This document shows, in pieces, positions 38,976 to 53,700 of a stretch of DNA of 64,000 bases. The stretch lies in the NCBI GenBank assembly GCA_013365365.1, contig JABVXU010000170.1, positions 42,687 to 106,686 on the forward strand, written 5' to 3'. The notes below the pieces were generated by a model. It ran no database searches. It was not told the DNA's origin and worked only from the letters and a program-made list of their open reading frames with translations. The stretch comes from Cruorifilaria tuberocauda. Its lineage: Eukaryota; Nematoda; Chromadorea; Rhabditida; Onchocercidae. The translations under genes were made by a program, and so were the position numbers. How positions within the stretch are numbered: position 1 is the first letter of the stretch; every line of letters begins with the position of its first letter.

Positions 38976-41900
38976 TCACTGTTGTTCTTCGTAATTCTCA
39001 TCGGGACCTAAGCCACCAACATCCTGAAATTGTTGAAATTCAAATAATTCTGTGCAAAAATTATGCTTACTTCTAAATAGTGGTAAGTGGATTAATTATT
39101 TATTCACACAACATAAGCTCACTTAGGTTTCTGTTCATCATTAATGCTGAGAAAATTTTTTAACTTTCTTTGATAAAAAAGGAATAAAATTTGTATCAAA
39201 GAAAATATTACCTACAAGACGGATCTTATTTTATAAAATTTTAAATGCACTTTGTGTATATATTTATATATGATACTTATTGAACGAATCGTTTATTCTT
39301 CGATCCAATGTTCTGTGATATATTTGATAAAGACAACCTCGTCGAAGAGTGACTCATCGAATTCAATTTCATTGCTTGCTGCTTGCATCAGTGCTACATC
39401 GGACAAGTTTAATGTTGAGTCACGAAGGAATAACTGTCGACCTGTTAATTTTTTGGTTCCTTCTACTTCATGAATCTGTAAAAGCAATTTTTTAATTTCG
39501 TAAATATACATATGTATATATAACTTGAATGACATATCCGAATTTCAAAAAATTCAATGAGCTGATCTACATAATTAAATTCTAGTTATAGATTACAAGA
39601 GCATCATGTCGCTTAAAATTAACTATAATCAAACGAAAATAGGCTCTGAAAGATCGAATATGGCTTGCAATGTAGCAAAATATAAGGTGGGCCTTTATGG
39701 TTAGCAAAAAGGAAACGCTCGTTGAGATTTTTTCATAATTACATATCATGTGTATATATGGACATCTTTCAGAAACAATGTCAACAGTAATCACATGTTT
39801 TTTGCATTGAAAAACATGAATAACATGACAAGTTCATCAATTTTTAAGTAATATAAAAAATTTATCTCTCTGCCATCGGTATTATAATAATAATAAGGTA
39901 TAATAAAAATTGCCTAAAAGGATCCGTTACTTTAAAACTTCAAATGAAAATTTTCTGCACAATCTACACCTCAAAATCTGTAAAGTTCTCTTAACACCGT
40001 ACAGATGCTTTCTATAACGGTGAAGAACTTCCAGAAAGTATGTCATACACACAATTTGGTACTGTCAGTAAAATGTTACTTTTGACTTCTTAAGAAAGCT
40101 CATAAACAAAACGACAGAAAGTTTATTGTTACTTGAATGATATCACGGATAAAGAAAAGTATGAGTACAGAGACATTCAAGGTCGGTCGGGAATCGACAT
40201 TACAATAGTTGCAACAGACGCATAACTTTGCAGCAGAGTGCTACTATGCAAACAGAAACGTTTCGATTCCTTCAATTCCAAATTCAATAATGACGAATAT
40301 TAGCAGCACTTATAAATATGTTTACGGCTATATTCTTGAAAAGTTCTAAAATTTTTCTCATTTAACACACAAGATTGGTCGATAATAAGCTTTCCCAGTC
40401 TAGCTGAATTCCCTTTTTTGCATATTTGTTATGTTGTTTTTTAGCAAAAAGTTGTGAACTAGAATGTCTTCATTACTCTATCAAAACTCTATCAATTTGC
40501 ATCCTCTAGAAAAAAGCAGGAAATGGCCTTTTATCGCTGGAAACTATAACCTGCACGACTCCCACTTCTAGGTCACATCGAACCCACGTAATGCATATAA
40601 ATGCATTTTATAAGCATTGAAATGTTATTTTATTGTGTATGAATTTCATGATAAGTTTATATAATCTATAAGAGTAAAAGCAATACGGAAAAAGACCAAA
40701 TAACTCTTTTGGAAAGTCATGATTCAAAAAAAGTAATGCAAAATGCTGAGAGTGAAAGATAAAAAGAAAAAAATCCTTACCCACTTTTCATTCTCTTCGA
40801 CAGCTCGCATTTCGGCATCGAATTTTTTCTTCCATGCTAGAAATGCTTCGGGTGTTACTCGAGTGCCTGCAACACAACAGATCATGCAAGTTTTGCGCGC
40901 TACAATTATAACATTTATCATTCTATAAAGAGCAGTTATTTTACAATGTTGAAGATCTGAAATACCTTCAGTTTACCAGTAAATTACTTTTGTCACTTAT
41001 AGATAGACCAAATAAAACAGAAGAAATATGGTTTTTAATGATGAGAAGAAAGTTAAAGATAGTGAAAAAAGGTGTGTAGAAAAAAATTGAATGGTAAAGG
41101 AGAGAAGTATGAGAGAGAAAAAGCACTATTGAATTTTGTCCAAATTACAGTGGAGGTGGTGATTGAAAGGGAAGAGAATAGATGGAGAAGGATGGTTTCT
41201 GCAATTATCCTTGTCACAGCACGAGACGCAGCGAAAACAGCAATGACAACGACTACAGCAGTAATTCTCGTTTCCTTATCATTTACCTGCACTCAACATC
41301 TTAAACACACATTCCACTTCGCTCCGTGCAATAAACCTGTTGTCAATAAAATGTAAAGACAGGCCAATCTTCTACAATAGACACATGATAATCAACTCTG
41401 TTACACTTCTCCTCCTCGAAACCAAATCGAATATGATTTAAATCCTTAATCACAAGCTTTCTAAAAGTTCATTCGATAAAGTATATTGCGTAGAATGACA
41501 ATTAATCAATTATTTAATGGAAATCTAAAGAACTCTGCATTTCTTAAAAATTTTTTTCTTTGTATATTCGGACAGGTGGCTGATTTAAGCAGAATGAAGA
41601 GCACCTGATCAATAGATATACTTAAAATGCATAATCTACGTAAACTTATTTAAATTGTAATCTTATTTAAAGGTATTTACATAACAAAACAAAGACATCT
41701 TAAAACGCTAATCAAGCTGGATAAATTGCCATTAAATGATAAAAGCAACTTTTTGATGCTGCTGACTCTTCAATGTTTTCTTTAAACGTTGTGCAAAGTA
41801 TGCAAATAAATGTAATACTAAAGCAAAAAAGCAAATCAAAACCCTCAAATTTCTTTCTTTCTTGCGCTTCTTTTTCTTCTACTGTTTTCTTCTCTGCTTT

Positions 41901-42703
41901 TTTTTTTTCAGCTTCTAAATCTTCCACTAAATGTCCAATTTCGTCCTATAAAATCAATATAAAATGTTTTGATTCTCATAAGAATTATTCCTTTGAGTAG
42001 CTACAATAAGCACAGTTGCAGAGATCCTCTACAATTAGATGAATATCTAATTTTAGACTAACTGGAAAACTAACACGAAATGTTCCAAAGTAGCAAAAAC
42101 CTGTAAAGCTGATATGATAGTGAATACCATTGGAATACCGATATTGTCCCGCGCTACATCACATAGTATCCTTTGCACTTTTTCAATACGTTCAGTACTG
42201 AACTTATTCTCCAGTCCAAGTATTTCAATTTTTGGTGTAACATCTGGATAATCGACTGATAACCCAAGCTTCAACGTCACTTCGAATATAGAAGGAACTT
42301 CTTTTTCCTTAAAAATCTTGAAACTCTAAAAAGCCAACCAAAGCGGCATTAGAATTCACGGCATTTCACTGCATTATCAATCTTCGCGTAAAATCGCTTT
42401 GTGTCATAGATCATCAATAATTCAGAAAGGAATGATTGAAATGTTGTGAAGTCAAAAATAATGATGTTCAAGATCTTTTAACATTGTCATAACTGCTAAA
42501 AGTCAAACTAAACAGCAAAAAAAGAACCGAGTTAGTAATATTACTATCGAGAAACTTTACATTGGCTAATGAAATACCTGATGAGAATACAACGATAACT
42601 TCATAGCAATATTGGGATATTCGCTAGACATAACTTCTAACTCATCCGGATAGATTACTCCAAGTGCCTCAAGTTCTTCAGCCTGTATTTCTTCGTAATT
42701 CAT
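38976..42703 (-). CDS. RWDD1: RWD domain-containing protein 1 (DFRP2 / Gir2 type)
   Basis: Six exons (42578-42703, 42101-42325, 41843-41945, 40781-40866, 39338-39475, 38976-39023) give 241 residues; human RWDD1 has 243. The RWD domain spans about residues 1-115: MNYEEIQAEELEALGVIYPD, then the YPDVTPKIEI strand with the conserved YP..P, then IGIPMVFTIISALQDEI. A Lys/Glu-rich helix follows (EAEKKKAEKKTVEEKEAQER), and then the C-terminal motif TPEAFLAWKKKFDAEM and KLTGRQLFLRD that binds DRG-type GTPases. The acidic tail ends NYEEQQ. The family stabilises DRG2 and binds GCN1, touching translation and stress signalling in the cytosol. All phases agree. The M20 gene upstream lies on the same strand 1.25 kb away. 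Confidence 0.96.
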
Positions 42704-43954
42704 ATCTTAAAATTATCAAAACATATATACGTCAAAAAATAACAATCTATATTTGAGTTTGTTCCAACATTTCACATTATGTTTGCATAATCTGGGAATC
42801 TTTCGGTATTTTCCGTAAAATACAGAAGACCAACAATTTTGTTGTATAAGATTAAACTGTACTAAACATAACGAAACATTCTCCTCTCTTCCAACTCACC
42901 TACTTTTGTTAAAAACAATGCAAAAAACATGTTCGTATATAACAACTGAGGTGAAATCATTATGATCCTTTAAATTTTTAATGTGGAACTATAAAACATT
43001 ACGCCATATAAGTATTTTTGCAAATGAGGCGGAAGTTCAAGTTTTGATGCCAGTAATTATTTACAGGTGTAGTATTCACGTTAATGCTTCTAATAACGAC
43101 TCGATTACCTGACCCTTGATCATAAATCCTTTCTAATCTTTTATTCTTTATTGGCTTAAACACCAAACTGACTTCCTATGTTTTCGTATTATAAATTACC
43201 AACTTGTTTTTGTCGATTTCATACTAACAGATTACTATTTTCATTTACTATCAACGCGTTCATTAAAAAAGATGGCTTTCTTACCACAGAATGCAAACAG
43301 ATAGCTTCAAAAACGGAGATTAGATTCTGGAGATTTAGATTAAATTTTGCACTTAATATAGTTTTTTTTGCTTAGCTATTAGCTATTTTATAAATTTTCA
43401 TCTTCTCATTAAAAATAAATGGACTTTTCAATTTGAATTTACGGAATTGAAACTTTATTGGCAAAAGACTATTAAAAGTTTTTATTTCAGAAACATTTTT
43501 TAGACGTATATTATGTCACCAATCAAACCGAAGGATGAGTATGGATATGCAATACACATAGAATGATTAAATTCTGTTAGAAAATAATGAGGTTTTTATT
43601 AGCTCAAATAACTTGAAACAAACGAAAGACAAAACCATAAACATTTAAAAGCAATATAGAAGTGATGAGGTAGTCTAGGCTTCTGCGAATTTCAAATTAA
43701 AATTTAAATCAAAAGGACAAAATTCCGATATTATTAGTTCTACTTGATATTAGTTCCATTAGTTCTACTTGGAACTAAGTTTTGAGCAAAATGGTCTAAT
43801 ACATACATTATATTCTTTCAGAAAATATATAATATTTAAAAAGAAAAAAGATACAAATAAAGTACATCAAATCTCAAAATGCATTTCGCTAGTTACTACA
43901 AGACACTAAATTCCAACTGTTGATGGTCCTACAACTCTTAAAATCAATACTACG
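42704..43954. other. Spacer between M20 peptidase and RWDD1
   Basis: No gene is supported. The region is AT-rich, with RWDD1 promoter sequence expected near 42.75 kb; TTTTAAG lies just before the RWDD1 ATG and may serve as an acceptor. Confidence 0.45.
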
Positions 43955-46900
43955 TCAAATATTTTTTGCCTTCAAAGTATATTTGAAAATAGAAATATGA
44001 ATTTCAACCGCTTTCTTAAGATCCTCCACCAGAATATGTTCATCTTTGGAATGAGCATTTGTGATTGAACCCGCTCCAAATAAGTATGCTGCTTTCAGTT
44101 TATCACGAGCTATGAAATAAGGTAAATCAGTATTGAACGCCACCACTTCTGAATCGTAAGGTGGTGGTGGAGCTGAAAAAAAAACATCTCGACTAAATGC
44201 AGAATAAAAACAAGACTACGGATGTATATATACAGTTTGAGTTAAATTTGAATTTAAAAGTATTAGACTGAAAAAATTGTGAATTTATTTCATGAATTTT
44301 TATTTCATATTTCATGCTCATATATCTAAATATTTTCTTTCTACTGCTTTTTAGTAAATAAAAAAAACTGACTGTGTACGTCCCTAAAGCCTAATGAGAA
44401 GTTGAACACCTGTGAGAAATATTGGTTCATTTTTGCCAAATGACTGGTCAATTTTGGCACGTCCATTAACAATAGTTTCCAACTGTTTCAAAATATCAGC
44501 AGTAGATGTAGTGACACGGAAGAAAATAGCTGCAGAAGCATGTTCTGCTAATGCATTTAACGCTTCGCCGCCTGATATAAGACCAATATTGACGGTTGTT
44601 GATCCTAAAAATGTATTTTCATCTGTAAAAAGTTGATGATCTGAAGTAGAATTAATTGATCATTCTAACATATATTTTAGTATCAGTCTCTTGTACAAAA
44701 GTACCCAATCATTAACAGTCAACATTTTTGAAAACGTATGTGAGAAGAATGAATGCAGTTTCTTTATAATTGCCTTAACTGAATTACATCTTAAACCTCT
44801 GCAAAAAAAAGTAACTGGAACTTGTAGATAGCAACAAATATTGGATCTTGTTCTACAAATTATACAAACATGATAAGTGATGCACACCAAATGTTTTGTC
44901 TGATGGCCACTCATGGGTTCGAATATCATGTAAAATATCCAGCAACTTATCGATAGCACTATCACCTAAATGTGGATAACCAGAATGTGCCGCTTTTCCG
45001 TGAACTTTTAATACAACCTGAAAAGAACAAAATACTTCAAAACCAGAAAAGGAATAGAAAGGAATAGAATCAATTAAGTTATCTCCTAAAACTTAGAAGA
45101 TCAATTTTCCTTTTTCTTGAAACACGGAAGAATCATCGTTTAACTCCATGATTACTGCTGGCTCAACAAGGTATTACTTTCTAGCATGTCCCTATATCTT
45201 TGGAGACCTATGCGCGTAATTTACTGAATCTATCATTATCGTTGATTTGGAGTAAATAAGGTATCTTAATGAGCAATTAATATATTACCGTCTAAAAAAG
45301 TGTAATTTTAGATTTGGGTGCCAAGCCAGCAGCAAGAAAACTTAGAGGCGCCATGAATCACTTTCCTGAAATTTCGGCATCTTACGGATGTCAATGACCT
45401 ATTTCTTAACTTAAAACTTAGCCACAATAAGCTTGTTACAAAAGAAGTATCCCAAAGCTAGATGCTTGTATCTGAAGTTTGTATCATAAAGTACTTTCGA
45501 ACAATGAGAAACAGTAAAGTCATTCGTCCAGAATTTAATCTGATCAACATCTCATATAGTATCACTTACTTTTACTGCTCCTTTCTGCAAACGACCAAAT
45601 TTTAATTCGGTTGGTTCACCGATCATAAAAAATTCCGGTACTAGTCCCAGATTGTTTGCTTCCTACAAAACTGCAAGCGTGACGAACAAATGAAAATGAA
45701 AAATTAACAGAACTTCTCATACTCTTGTCTTCTGTTTATTGAACTTCTTATTATTCTTTTCTTTCCTCCCTCCTTTCCCTTTCAGTTCCACAGTTTTTTT
45801 CATGATAGGATGAATTTAGACAATCAAACGATATTTCAAATTTCCTTTGGCAGCAATGAATAATCCATGGATTTTGAGGATATATTGTGTATTAAACATA
45901 CCACCATGCCAATGTGATCAAGTTCTTCACTTACAACCAGTAACAGACCGATATTTTCAGCAAGATCTGGATCCTCTCTAGCTATTTTTTGAGCAGCAAA
46001 TATCATTGCTGCCAATTGTCCTGCAAATTTTTTATGAAATTCTAAATCCGAAGAATTGAAATCAAAAATAATGAGTAGTGATCTTGAATGATTTCAGAAA
46101 GTCCGAATATTAAATTTTAATGTTTGGAATCTATTCCACTTAGCCGTTTTCAGTTGAGTTTCGGCTCTTGAAAAGTAAATTCCTGACAAAGAGAGAGAAA
46201 AAGAAAACATTAAGGGGTGGGAAAGAAAGAAAAAAGTAACATCGCAACCTTTCGCATCATTTGCTCCTCTTCCTGTTACTTTAATGCCATCGTAGGCTGG
46301 TGGAATATACGGTGGAACTGTATCCATATGAGTATTCAACACATACCGAGGTCCTTAAAAATGTTTCGTGGCTTCTGACAAAACAGTACAATAGCTTGTT
46401 TCAGCTTACGCATTATTTTCGGAAAAAATTTTAAGTTCTCAATTTTTATTTTTGAATCAGACCAGAATATAATTTAACAGAAAATGATGAAAAGAAATTC
46501 CATAAAATAAAATGAGTCATTTTTGCTTTAAAACATCTTAAATTTCATCGTCGTCAGTAATTAACCTGGAGCTATATATGGAATTTTAGTAACCAAAAGA
46601 TTGTGTCTTTTTGGATCACTTTTAAGTGGTTGCTGCAAAACGTGCCATCCAGTTGCTTTGAAATACACTGTTAAAGCCGCCGATAACTCTTCTAAAATAT
46701 TTCAAACCAATAAAGCATTCAAATCAACAAAAAAACTCTGTAGAAAACAGATCACAAAGATTAGAATCAGTTCACTTCGTTTGCAAAAATGATGATAAAA
46801 TTTAAACTAAATTTTGCAAAAATTACTATAAAATCACCATAAAATCTATAAAATCAGCAAAGCTTGTATAATTCATGCGACGATATGAGTGAAAATACTG

Positions 46901-47000
46901 TCATACCTTCATTTCCAGTGGAGGAATTGATTTTCATTAGTTCCATTAAAAAGATTTCAACTCGTTCCTCATTGGGGTTAAGTAACGATGACGTGGGCAT
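43955..47000 (-). CDS. M20 family metallopeptidase / deacylase (ArgE-DapE like)
   Basis: Eight exons (46907-47000, 46566-46691, 46249-46353, 45902-46020, 45570-45662, 44888-45017, 44410-44604, 43955-44172) give 359 residues with consistent phases. Family metal and catalytic residues are in place: H82 and D84 (NTHMDTVPP), bridging D106 (GANDAKG), E140 base and E141 ligand (SEELDH), E164 (GEPTE), and the last His ligand near residue 328 (TNAHSKDEH). The dimerisation lid domain starts around VVLKVHGKAAHSGYPH. These enzymes use two zinc ions to cleave amide bonds of acylated amino acids or dipeptides. The sequence is closest in feel to acetylornithine deacetylase-like proteins, but the substrate cannot be read from the sequence. 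There is no signal peptide, so it is probably cytosolic. Confidence 0.94.
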
Positions 47001-48876
47001 AATAATTAATAATGTGCTGGAATTAATAGTGCTTGAAGTAAATGAAAATCAAATTCGAATCAACTAAAAATTAGAATCAGGGAAACTGACAATAACGCTA
47101 AAATTACACAATGCAGAAATAACCGAAGCTTACTAATAACTTGGAATATATAACTTTGAAATTTTATTTCACATATTTAAAAATCATTGCAATGACACTT
47201 GTCACAGATTTTATCGATCTCGACTGTCTCCTCCATTACAGCAATCTTTCCATTTTTTTTCAATCTCTTATAGAAACACAAGTTTCAACACTTCTTCTTC
47301 ACAAATTCTTCCCTTTTTATCCCTCCTAATTACTGGAAAACAATCCTCACCATAATCACTTTATCCATCCCTATCGTCATTGAACTTTTACCTCTCAACA
47401 TTGTGGGAAATGAAGAGTTAAGGGGAAGGGACGATGTGAAATATCACATCTTAAGCGCTGCTATCGTTGTGGAAGATCAAAAGTGAAGGGAGAAAGTGTC
47501 GAAGTGACGAGCAAACAGATCGATCACTACGTGAAATATGGTTGATTGATTGACAAATTGGAATGAAACCACTCTTTGAAATGATATTTGATCAATAGAA
47601 AGGAAGCAGTTCTATTTAGACTCTGAGACTGACTTGCAGCCCAAACAATTGGTTCCCTAATCTTTTTTCTCTCTTGGATTTTCTCTAACTCCTAAATTTC
47701 GAATGTGTTCAGAAATTCATCGGAAAAGATGCGATCAATGCTGAGAAAGCAATTGCTTATGTTAAAAGAAGCATATATCATTTGTGGCTTACATCAAATT
47801 GTTTCTTTCAATTTAATCATTTATTGGAAATGAAGACATTTGCAACATTTTCAGTGATCATCAATGATCCCTCTTACTTAATCCTTATTGTTGTCATGAC
47901 ATTACATTTTGTGGTCACGCAACAGATATCGACGGTCAGAGTTGTTTACGATTTGGACATTAGTGTTTTGTTGACGCTGTGTAATCACACAATTGAAGAC
48001 TATGACGTCATCACTCAATTACGTTGCTCAATTTTTTTACCGCAAATTCATTAAAAAGTTTATTTGGAACGGAATAATCATTTTTGTTGTAGCAATAATC
48101 CCCTTTCAGAGGGAATTGATTTGATCAATGAAACAGAACTTACTTATATGATGCCTTCACAAATAGGTTATGGTGACAGAAGAGAAAGAGGAAAGGTGTA
48201 TTTATTGTATTACAAGTGCCTATTTACATTCCTCTCCCCTGCACTCCAACCAGTTTCACCTCTGACCCCTTTCCCATTCCCTTCCCCCATCCTGCCATAT
48301 CCATATGGTCCGTTTACGATGTTCCTAACAATTATTATTCATTCCAGCATATACATACATCTCTTGCCGTTCAAGTAAACATCTCGGTTGCTTACACTTC
48401 TTTCGATATCGTCAGGTTTGAAATTTTATTCTGTATTTGCATTCGACTTCTTCACACTTAATTTACACATTTCAACTACATATGATTGTATCAAATTATC
48501 CTCTAATCCAAACAATGAACACTTGCTCAAATCTGTAAGTTTTATTTGTTCAAAAGTGTAAATGAAATAACGTATGGGAAGAGGAATGTCCAGTTGTATT
48601 CCGCAACTCGAATTTGATAGATTTTTTAGAAGAAAATTGAAGTTGATTTACTTTCAACAATAGCAATTCTAACAAAAAGCAATCATAGAGACTGATTAAT
48701 CTCAATGATTAAACTTAGAATCACTGAATTCAGTGATAAGTTCACTCACTTCTGTTCATTATAACACATTGTCAGAGAGTCATTTGGTCTTCAGCACATC
48801 ACATTTGTTGTTTAGAGTTTTAACAGAACTGTGTGGAAGCTTCTGATTTCATTATTTTCTAAGAATAGGACGAACC
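47001..48876. other. Divergent intergenic region
   Basis: It lies between the M20 gene (minus) and the plus-strand gene at 48.9 kb. It contains a palindromic CRE-type TGACGTCA at 48003-48010 and a pyrimidine-rich run at about 48230-48300. Open frames here (for example 47782-48054) show no domain. Confidence 0.45.
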
Positions 48877-50048
48877 ATGGGTAAGTGTTATCGCCATCTT
48901 CCAATAGTGTTTTTTGTTACGATTATCAGAATATGTGAATTTTTGAAAAAAAAAGAATATTCATATTTAATTTAAACCTTAGTAATTTTTTGTTTTCGGG
49001 AGAATGATTTTACTATTAGATGTATCCCACCTGAAAATATAACTTATGAATGAAATCCAAATATTTACTGTTATTGATATGTCATACAATATTCTTGGAA
49101 GATTATAAAAATGTAATATGTCAGAGGAAATTATATTTTTCCTGCGTAATTTATTCATCCTTACCGTTTAATTTATTAATAATTATGAAGTAGCTGTAAT
49201 CTTCCAATCTTCCACTGTAATCAGTCATCGAGTACTTCTTCCTCATCACTATCTCTTCAATATTTTCTACTACTATTTGAAATTTTTAAAATTAAAAAAA
49301 AATGATCATTGCTTAGAATTGTAGAAATGGAACATAAACTATGCAAAAAAACCAATTTGAACAAGCACAAAGTCAAACAAAATAAAAATTCACCAAACGT
49401 GAGAAATTGGCGCAATGTCCTTTCCAACAGCAAGTGAGTAATGTATGTATTAAAATGTGAAGAACTGTTTTTAAAAAATTTCTATTTCATTCAGGTTGAA
49501 TCCGAAATATGAGATTCTTATAGATACTGTAATAAGTTTATGAAATTGTAGAATATAAATTTACTTCATAATATGTAAAATGTTTTATTATGTGATTTTA
49601 ACTTTTTAGAATATTGGTCGAACAATTAAAAGAGATGGAAATGCTTCTAAGTGACAGCCAATTAAGTTGCACTGCAAGACGTTCTCATACTCCAATGATT
49701 CCAAATGCTTTAGGTAATATATGGCGAAACACTCCAAACAACGCACAACGAATTCCTCTCAGAATATCTCGATGTGTTTCAAGTATTCAGAGACAGGATA
49801 GTTTCATCAGAGATATATCTGGAGATGAAGTAGCAGAAGGTCATTTAAATGGACAGATCGATATTGCACCTTCGAATTGGCAAGAAAGATCAGATATTGA
49901 TCGATTGAGATTAGATGGATTTCGAACTTCTTTGCAATCACCGAAATTATCTTTCAAGCATTATGATGATGTTATGATGACGCCAAAGAAACGTCCTTGT
50001 CCTCGGCCCTACAGGCTGATAAAACCAGTTATCTTAAGACTACCATAA
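48877..50048 (+). CDS. Unrecognised basic protein of 183 residues
   Basis: Three exons join in frame: 48877-48880 (ATG plus one base before a strong GTAAGT donor), 49325-49433 and 49610-50048. If the first is not used, ATG 49327 gives a product two residues shorter. The N-terminus is Lys/Asn-rich (HKLCKKTNLNKHKVKQNKN), followed by a short amphipathic stretch (LVEQLKEMEMLLSDSQ). The remainder is Ser/Arg-rich with several S/T-P sites (SHTPMIP, WRNTPNN, TPKKRP) and ends PCPRPYRLIKPVILRLP. There are no membrane segments or signal peptide. The S/T-P and basic motifs could suit a nuclear, kinase-regulated protein, but that is inference; the family is not recognised. Confidence 0.55.
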
Positions 50049-50723
50049 TGAAAAGTATAGAGCTGATTATTTTCCATTCTGAGGAAAAGAAATTATCAGG
50101 TTGAACAACAAATCAGTAAATCACGTTGAAGTGACAAATACTTGTGCAATTGAGAAAGCACTCTAATCTATATTTTTGAATCACTTTAGGTTTTATTTGC
50201 CTTGAGATAAACATTTTTCAAAATAGGTTAACCGATCTCTCAGAGTAAAAATAGCTAAAAGTTGAAATCATAATTAATTTCCATTATTTTCAGAAATTGT
50301 TTAGAAAAAAAATTGAAATTCCAATCGAATTAATCATGTAATAAGTAGATATTGAAAATGTTAGACATGTTTTGTAATTTCAAGTATTCTTTGCTTACCT
50401 CTTCGTTTCATTGTTTCTGTGCTATGAACTTCTGAATTGCAATCTTTGTCCGAAATCAATCATTTGGTTTAATTAATCAGATTACTAATAGCTCGATTAT
50501 AGCCATTGTATTCTCTTTCAATCTATTTATTAATTGTCTCTACTAGACATGAAATGATAGTGTGTTATAAGCTTTTAATTAAAATTCTTCAACCAGTGAA
50601 ATTGTTGGGAAACTGTTTTTGAAATCATAAAGTTTTTTATAATTTCCTCACAAAAAAGGATGAACAAATAAGGATGAGAGTAATACTTAGATTGAATGGA
50701 ACAGAATAAAGTATGAAAGATTT
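50049..50723. other. Convergent 3' region
   Basis: It lies between the plus-strand unknown gene and the 3' end of CLN3. It is AT-rich; no further gene is seen. Confidence 0.5.
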
Positions 50724-53700
50724 TCAAGCTGTTAAATGTGCAGGTAAAGTCGTCTGACACACGTAATTATAAAGTGGGATGGATGCAAATCCTGCAGCAA
50801 CAATTCCAATTGCATCGCCTAACGAACTAACCGACATTGAAAATTCTCGAACATCCGGTTTCGCCTGAAAAAATTTTCGACAATTAACTTAAATTTCTTC
50901 GACAGGCATTAATTCCACCAACAATGAATCTCGTTATCATCAAGTTTTCTTATTGATTTGCTAACTTGGAAAAAAGTATTAGACCACTTATTGTTACAGT
51001 AACCTCCGAATTTTTTGTGGTCATGAAGATTGGATTAAAAAGCGCAAATTCTGAACTTACGAAATTATGTATATGAATAAATGTGTTGACGTAAGCTGAA
51101 CCGCCGAATAAACCTTCGAACAATATTAACAGAAACAGAATCCAAATATGCGGAATGTAAAAGTAAAGCGATTCTAAGAGAAAGATCAGCATATTCGCAA
51201 ACTATAAAAGAATAATTAATTAGTGCAGTAATTAGTTAAAATTTCATAATTTGATTAGTTAAGGCTTCATGATTTGATAAAAACATATATAGATTGGAAG
51301 ATAAAAATAAGTGGAATGGAGCATGGAATTATGCGAAACGATAATTGTATTTGATTCTTATTTCCTAGTAAACGAAATTTTTTGCATTGTAAATAAAAAA
51401 TGTTTCTCAGATTACCTACAAATTAAAAAAGACACGATTGATTGACTGATCCTTAAATCAATGAGTACTATTTTTGCCATTTTATAAAATACTATTTAGG
51501 ATAACAATTGCACATAATGAAAAAATAATGCATTTAATAATTGAATTTACCTGTAAAATAGGTAGAAGTACTAAAGCCCAATAAGGTAATAATACAGTGT
51601 TTACAGAGGATCGTGAAATGAAAACACCAGCTTGATAAAGTACCTGTAAAATCATCATTACTTCATGAATTCTGAAATAAATTTGAAAAATCAAAAATCT
51701 TTTTCAGTTTTTCGCAATAAATAAGAATTCTATAAACGCTCGAAACTAACTTGATACCAACGATATTGACTTGTTGGTGCAAGATGCCATCCCTTATCAC
51801 ATGGATAAATTATCAACTGTAAAATACCCTGATTTATCAGGTATTCAGCGAAATAAACAAGCATCAGTGGTATCATAAATCGAAGCAATAACTAAAAAAA
51901 GAAAAAACTGCATCTAGAAAAATTTCCAAAATTGTACCAAAGATTAAAAATTTTTTCAATTCTTGTAATAAAATCTTCATAGCTTACAGTTGTTGTAAGC
52001 AACATTTCTTTAAAGGATAGCATGCGTTGTTTAACTTGTTCGGATGACACCAAAGACTTTTCACCATCCTGTCTTTCCACATTTGATGTTTCACTATTTG
52101 AGACCGTCGACATGTATGTTTTAGGCACTAACCAAGTGTTAGGTTTCATAATATTCATTTTATGTATCGAATCAGGTAATATTAACAACCACCAATATCT
52201 GCAAAAAAAAATTTTTTTATCCATTAAATTAGGTTTGCTTCTATCCTCATTTTTAAACTATCTTGCGGAATTAACCTTATAAAATTGTCATAGCAAAACA
52301 ACTGATCTCTCATTTGTTTACCTTTTCAATGAGTAAAATGTATAATTTGCATAAATATTTAATAAATCTGATTATTTTAACTTCTGCCAAGTAATTTTAA
52401 CTTCACTGAACCAAAACAAAATTTCATACTAATCAATGAAATAATAATCATCTGAAACTTTATGTGAAAAAAAATATATTATATGTAAATTAAAACTTAC
52501 GTTAAGGCAAATATTAATGGCACAATAAGCATAATCAAAAGTGTTACTCTCGGCGATAAATTTAGAAAGCGTGGTTCTGTTAGAGCGGCATAAACTAACG
52601 CACCAATTATACCCGCACCGCCGGTACCTGATGACCATGTTGAGATGGTATTCCTGCAAATGTCACAATTTAATCTGACAGATTTTACAGGAAATGTCTT
52701 CTTCCCTGCTTTGTGCTAATCTTTTATAAATAAATGAATAAGTAAATAAACTTGGTGAAATATGGAGTTAACGATAGATAAGTTATTTCACCGAGACCGG
52801 AACTAACGCTGGCAAATACGACGCCTGAAATGCTATCTTTCTTTTCTTTTTTGGCATTATTATTATTAACGAAGGTTAAAGTTTAATTTGTTTATACAAA
52901 AAAGTGTTAGGAAAAATGATTTTGTATATAAAATATTTATTATCCGCTTAACTGATCATTTCCTCGCAAATTTGATCATAGCAAACCTGCTAAAGACATT
53001 AAAGTTCCAGAGGAAAATGCAACAATTAAATAACTCGATGCTTGCAATATGCATATTATGAAGTGAAGTATCCTGAAAAATAACAGTTATTGTTTTTAAT
53101 ATTTTGAAAAAGATGTTTTTGAAACATTCTGTTAAACAAAACTACGAAAAAGCAAAGCAAAACTGCTTGCTTTGCTTTTCATTTTATTTTGTTAATCCTA
53201 ATTAGTTTCTTTGGATTATTTTGAGCAATTACTTACCCAAATGGTATCCTTTGCATGAAAAATGGAAATGTTAATTTGACAAGAAGACAAGGTAAGATGT
53301 CAGCTAATAAAACTGCACCTGTTGTCATAATAACACAATGACGGGAAGTTATTTTATTCTAAATAAGAATAACAATATGAATTGGTAATGAATAAATGAA
53401 TAATAATATCTAATGGTTGACAGAAGATCATATCTGACATTACTGTCATTCTCAGTTATCCGTCTATCAGTCATTTAATTATCAATTAGTAATAAAACAT
53501 TTTCAAAGAAAAATTTAAAATTTACAAAACATTTCGTTTCAGTATCTGCTGTATTTCGATGGTCCTGTTTGAGAATATCTTCAGCCGCACTTAACATAAT
53601 CACATATGCGAAATTGTTGCATAATCCAAATATCCTGGGTTTTAATTCTTTTCTATTTAAATTTAAACTTTTCATAGAATTTGTAAACATTTATAAGTTG

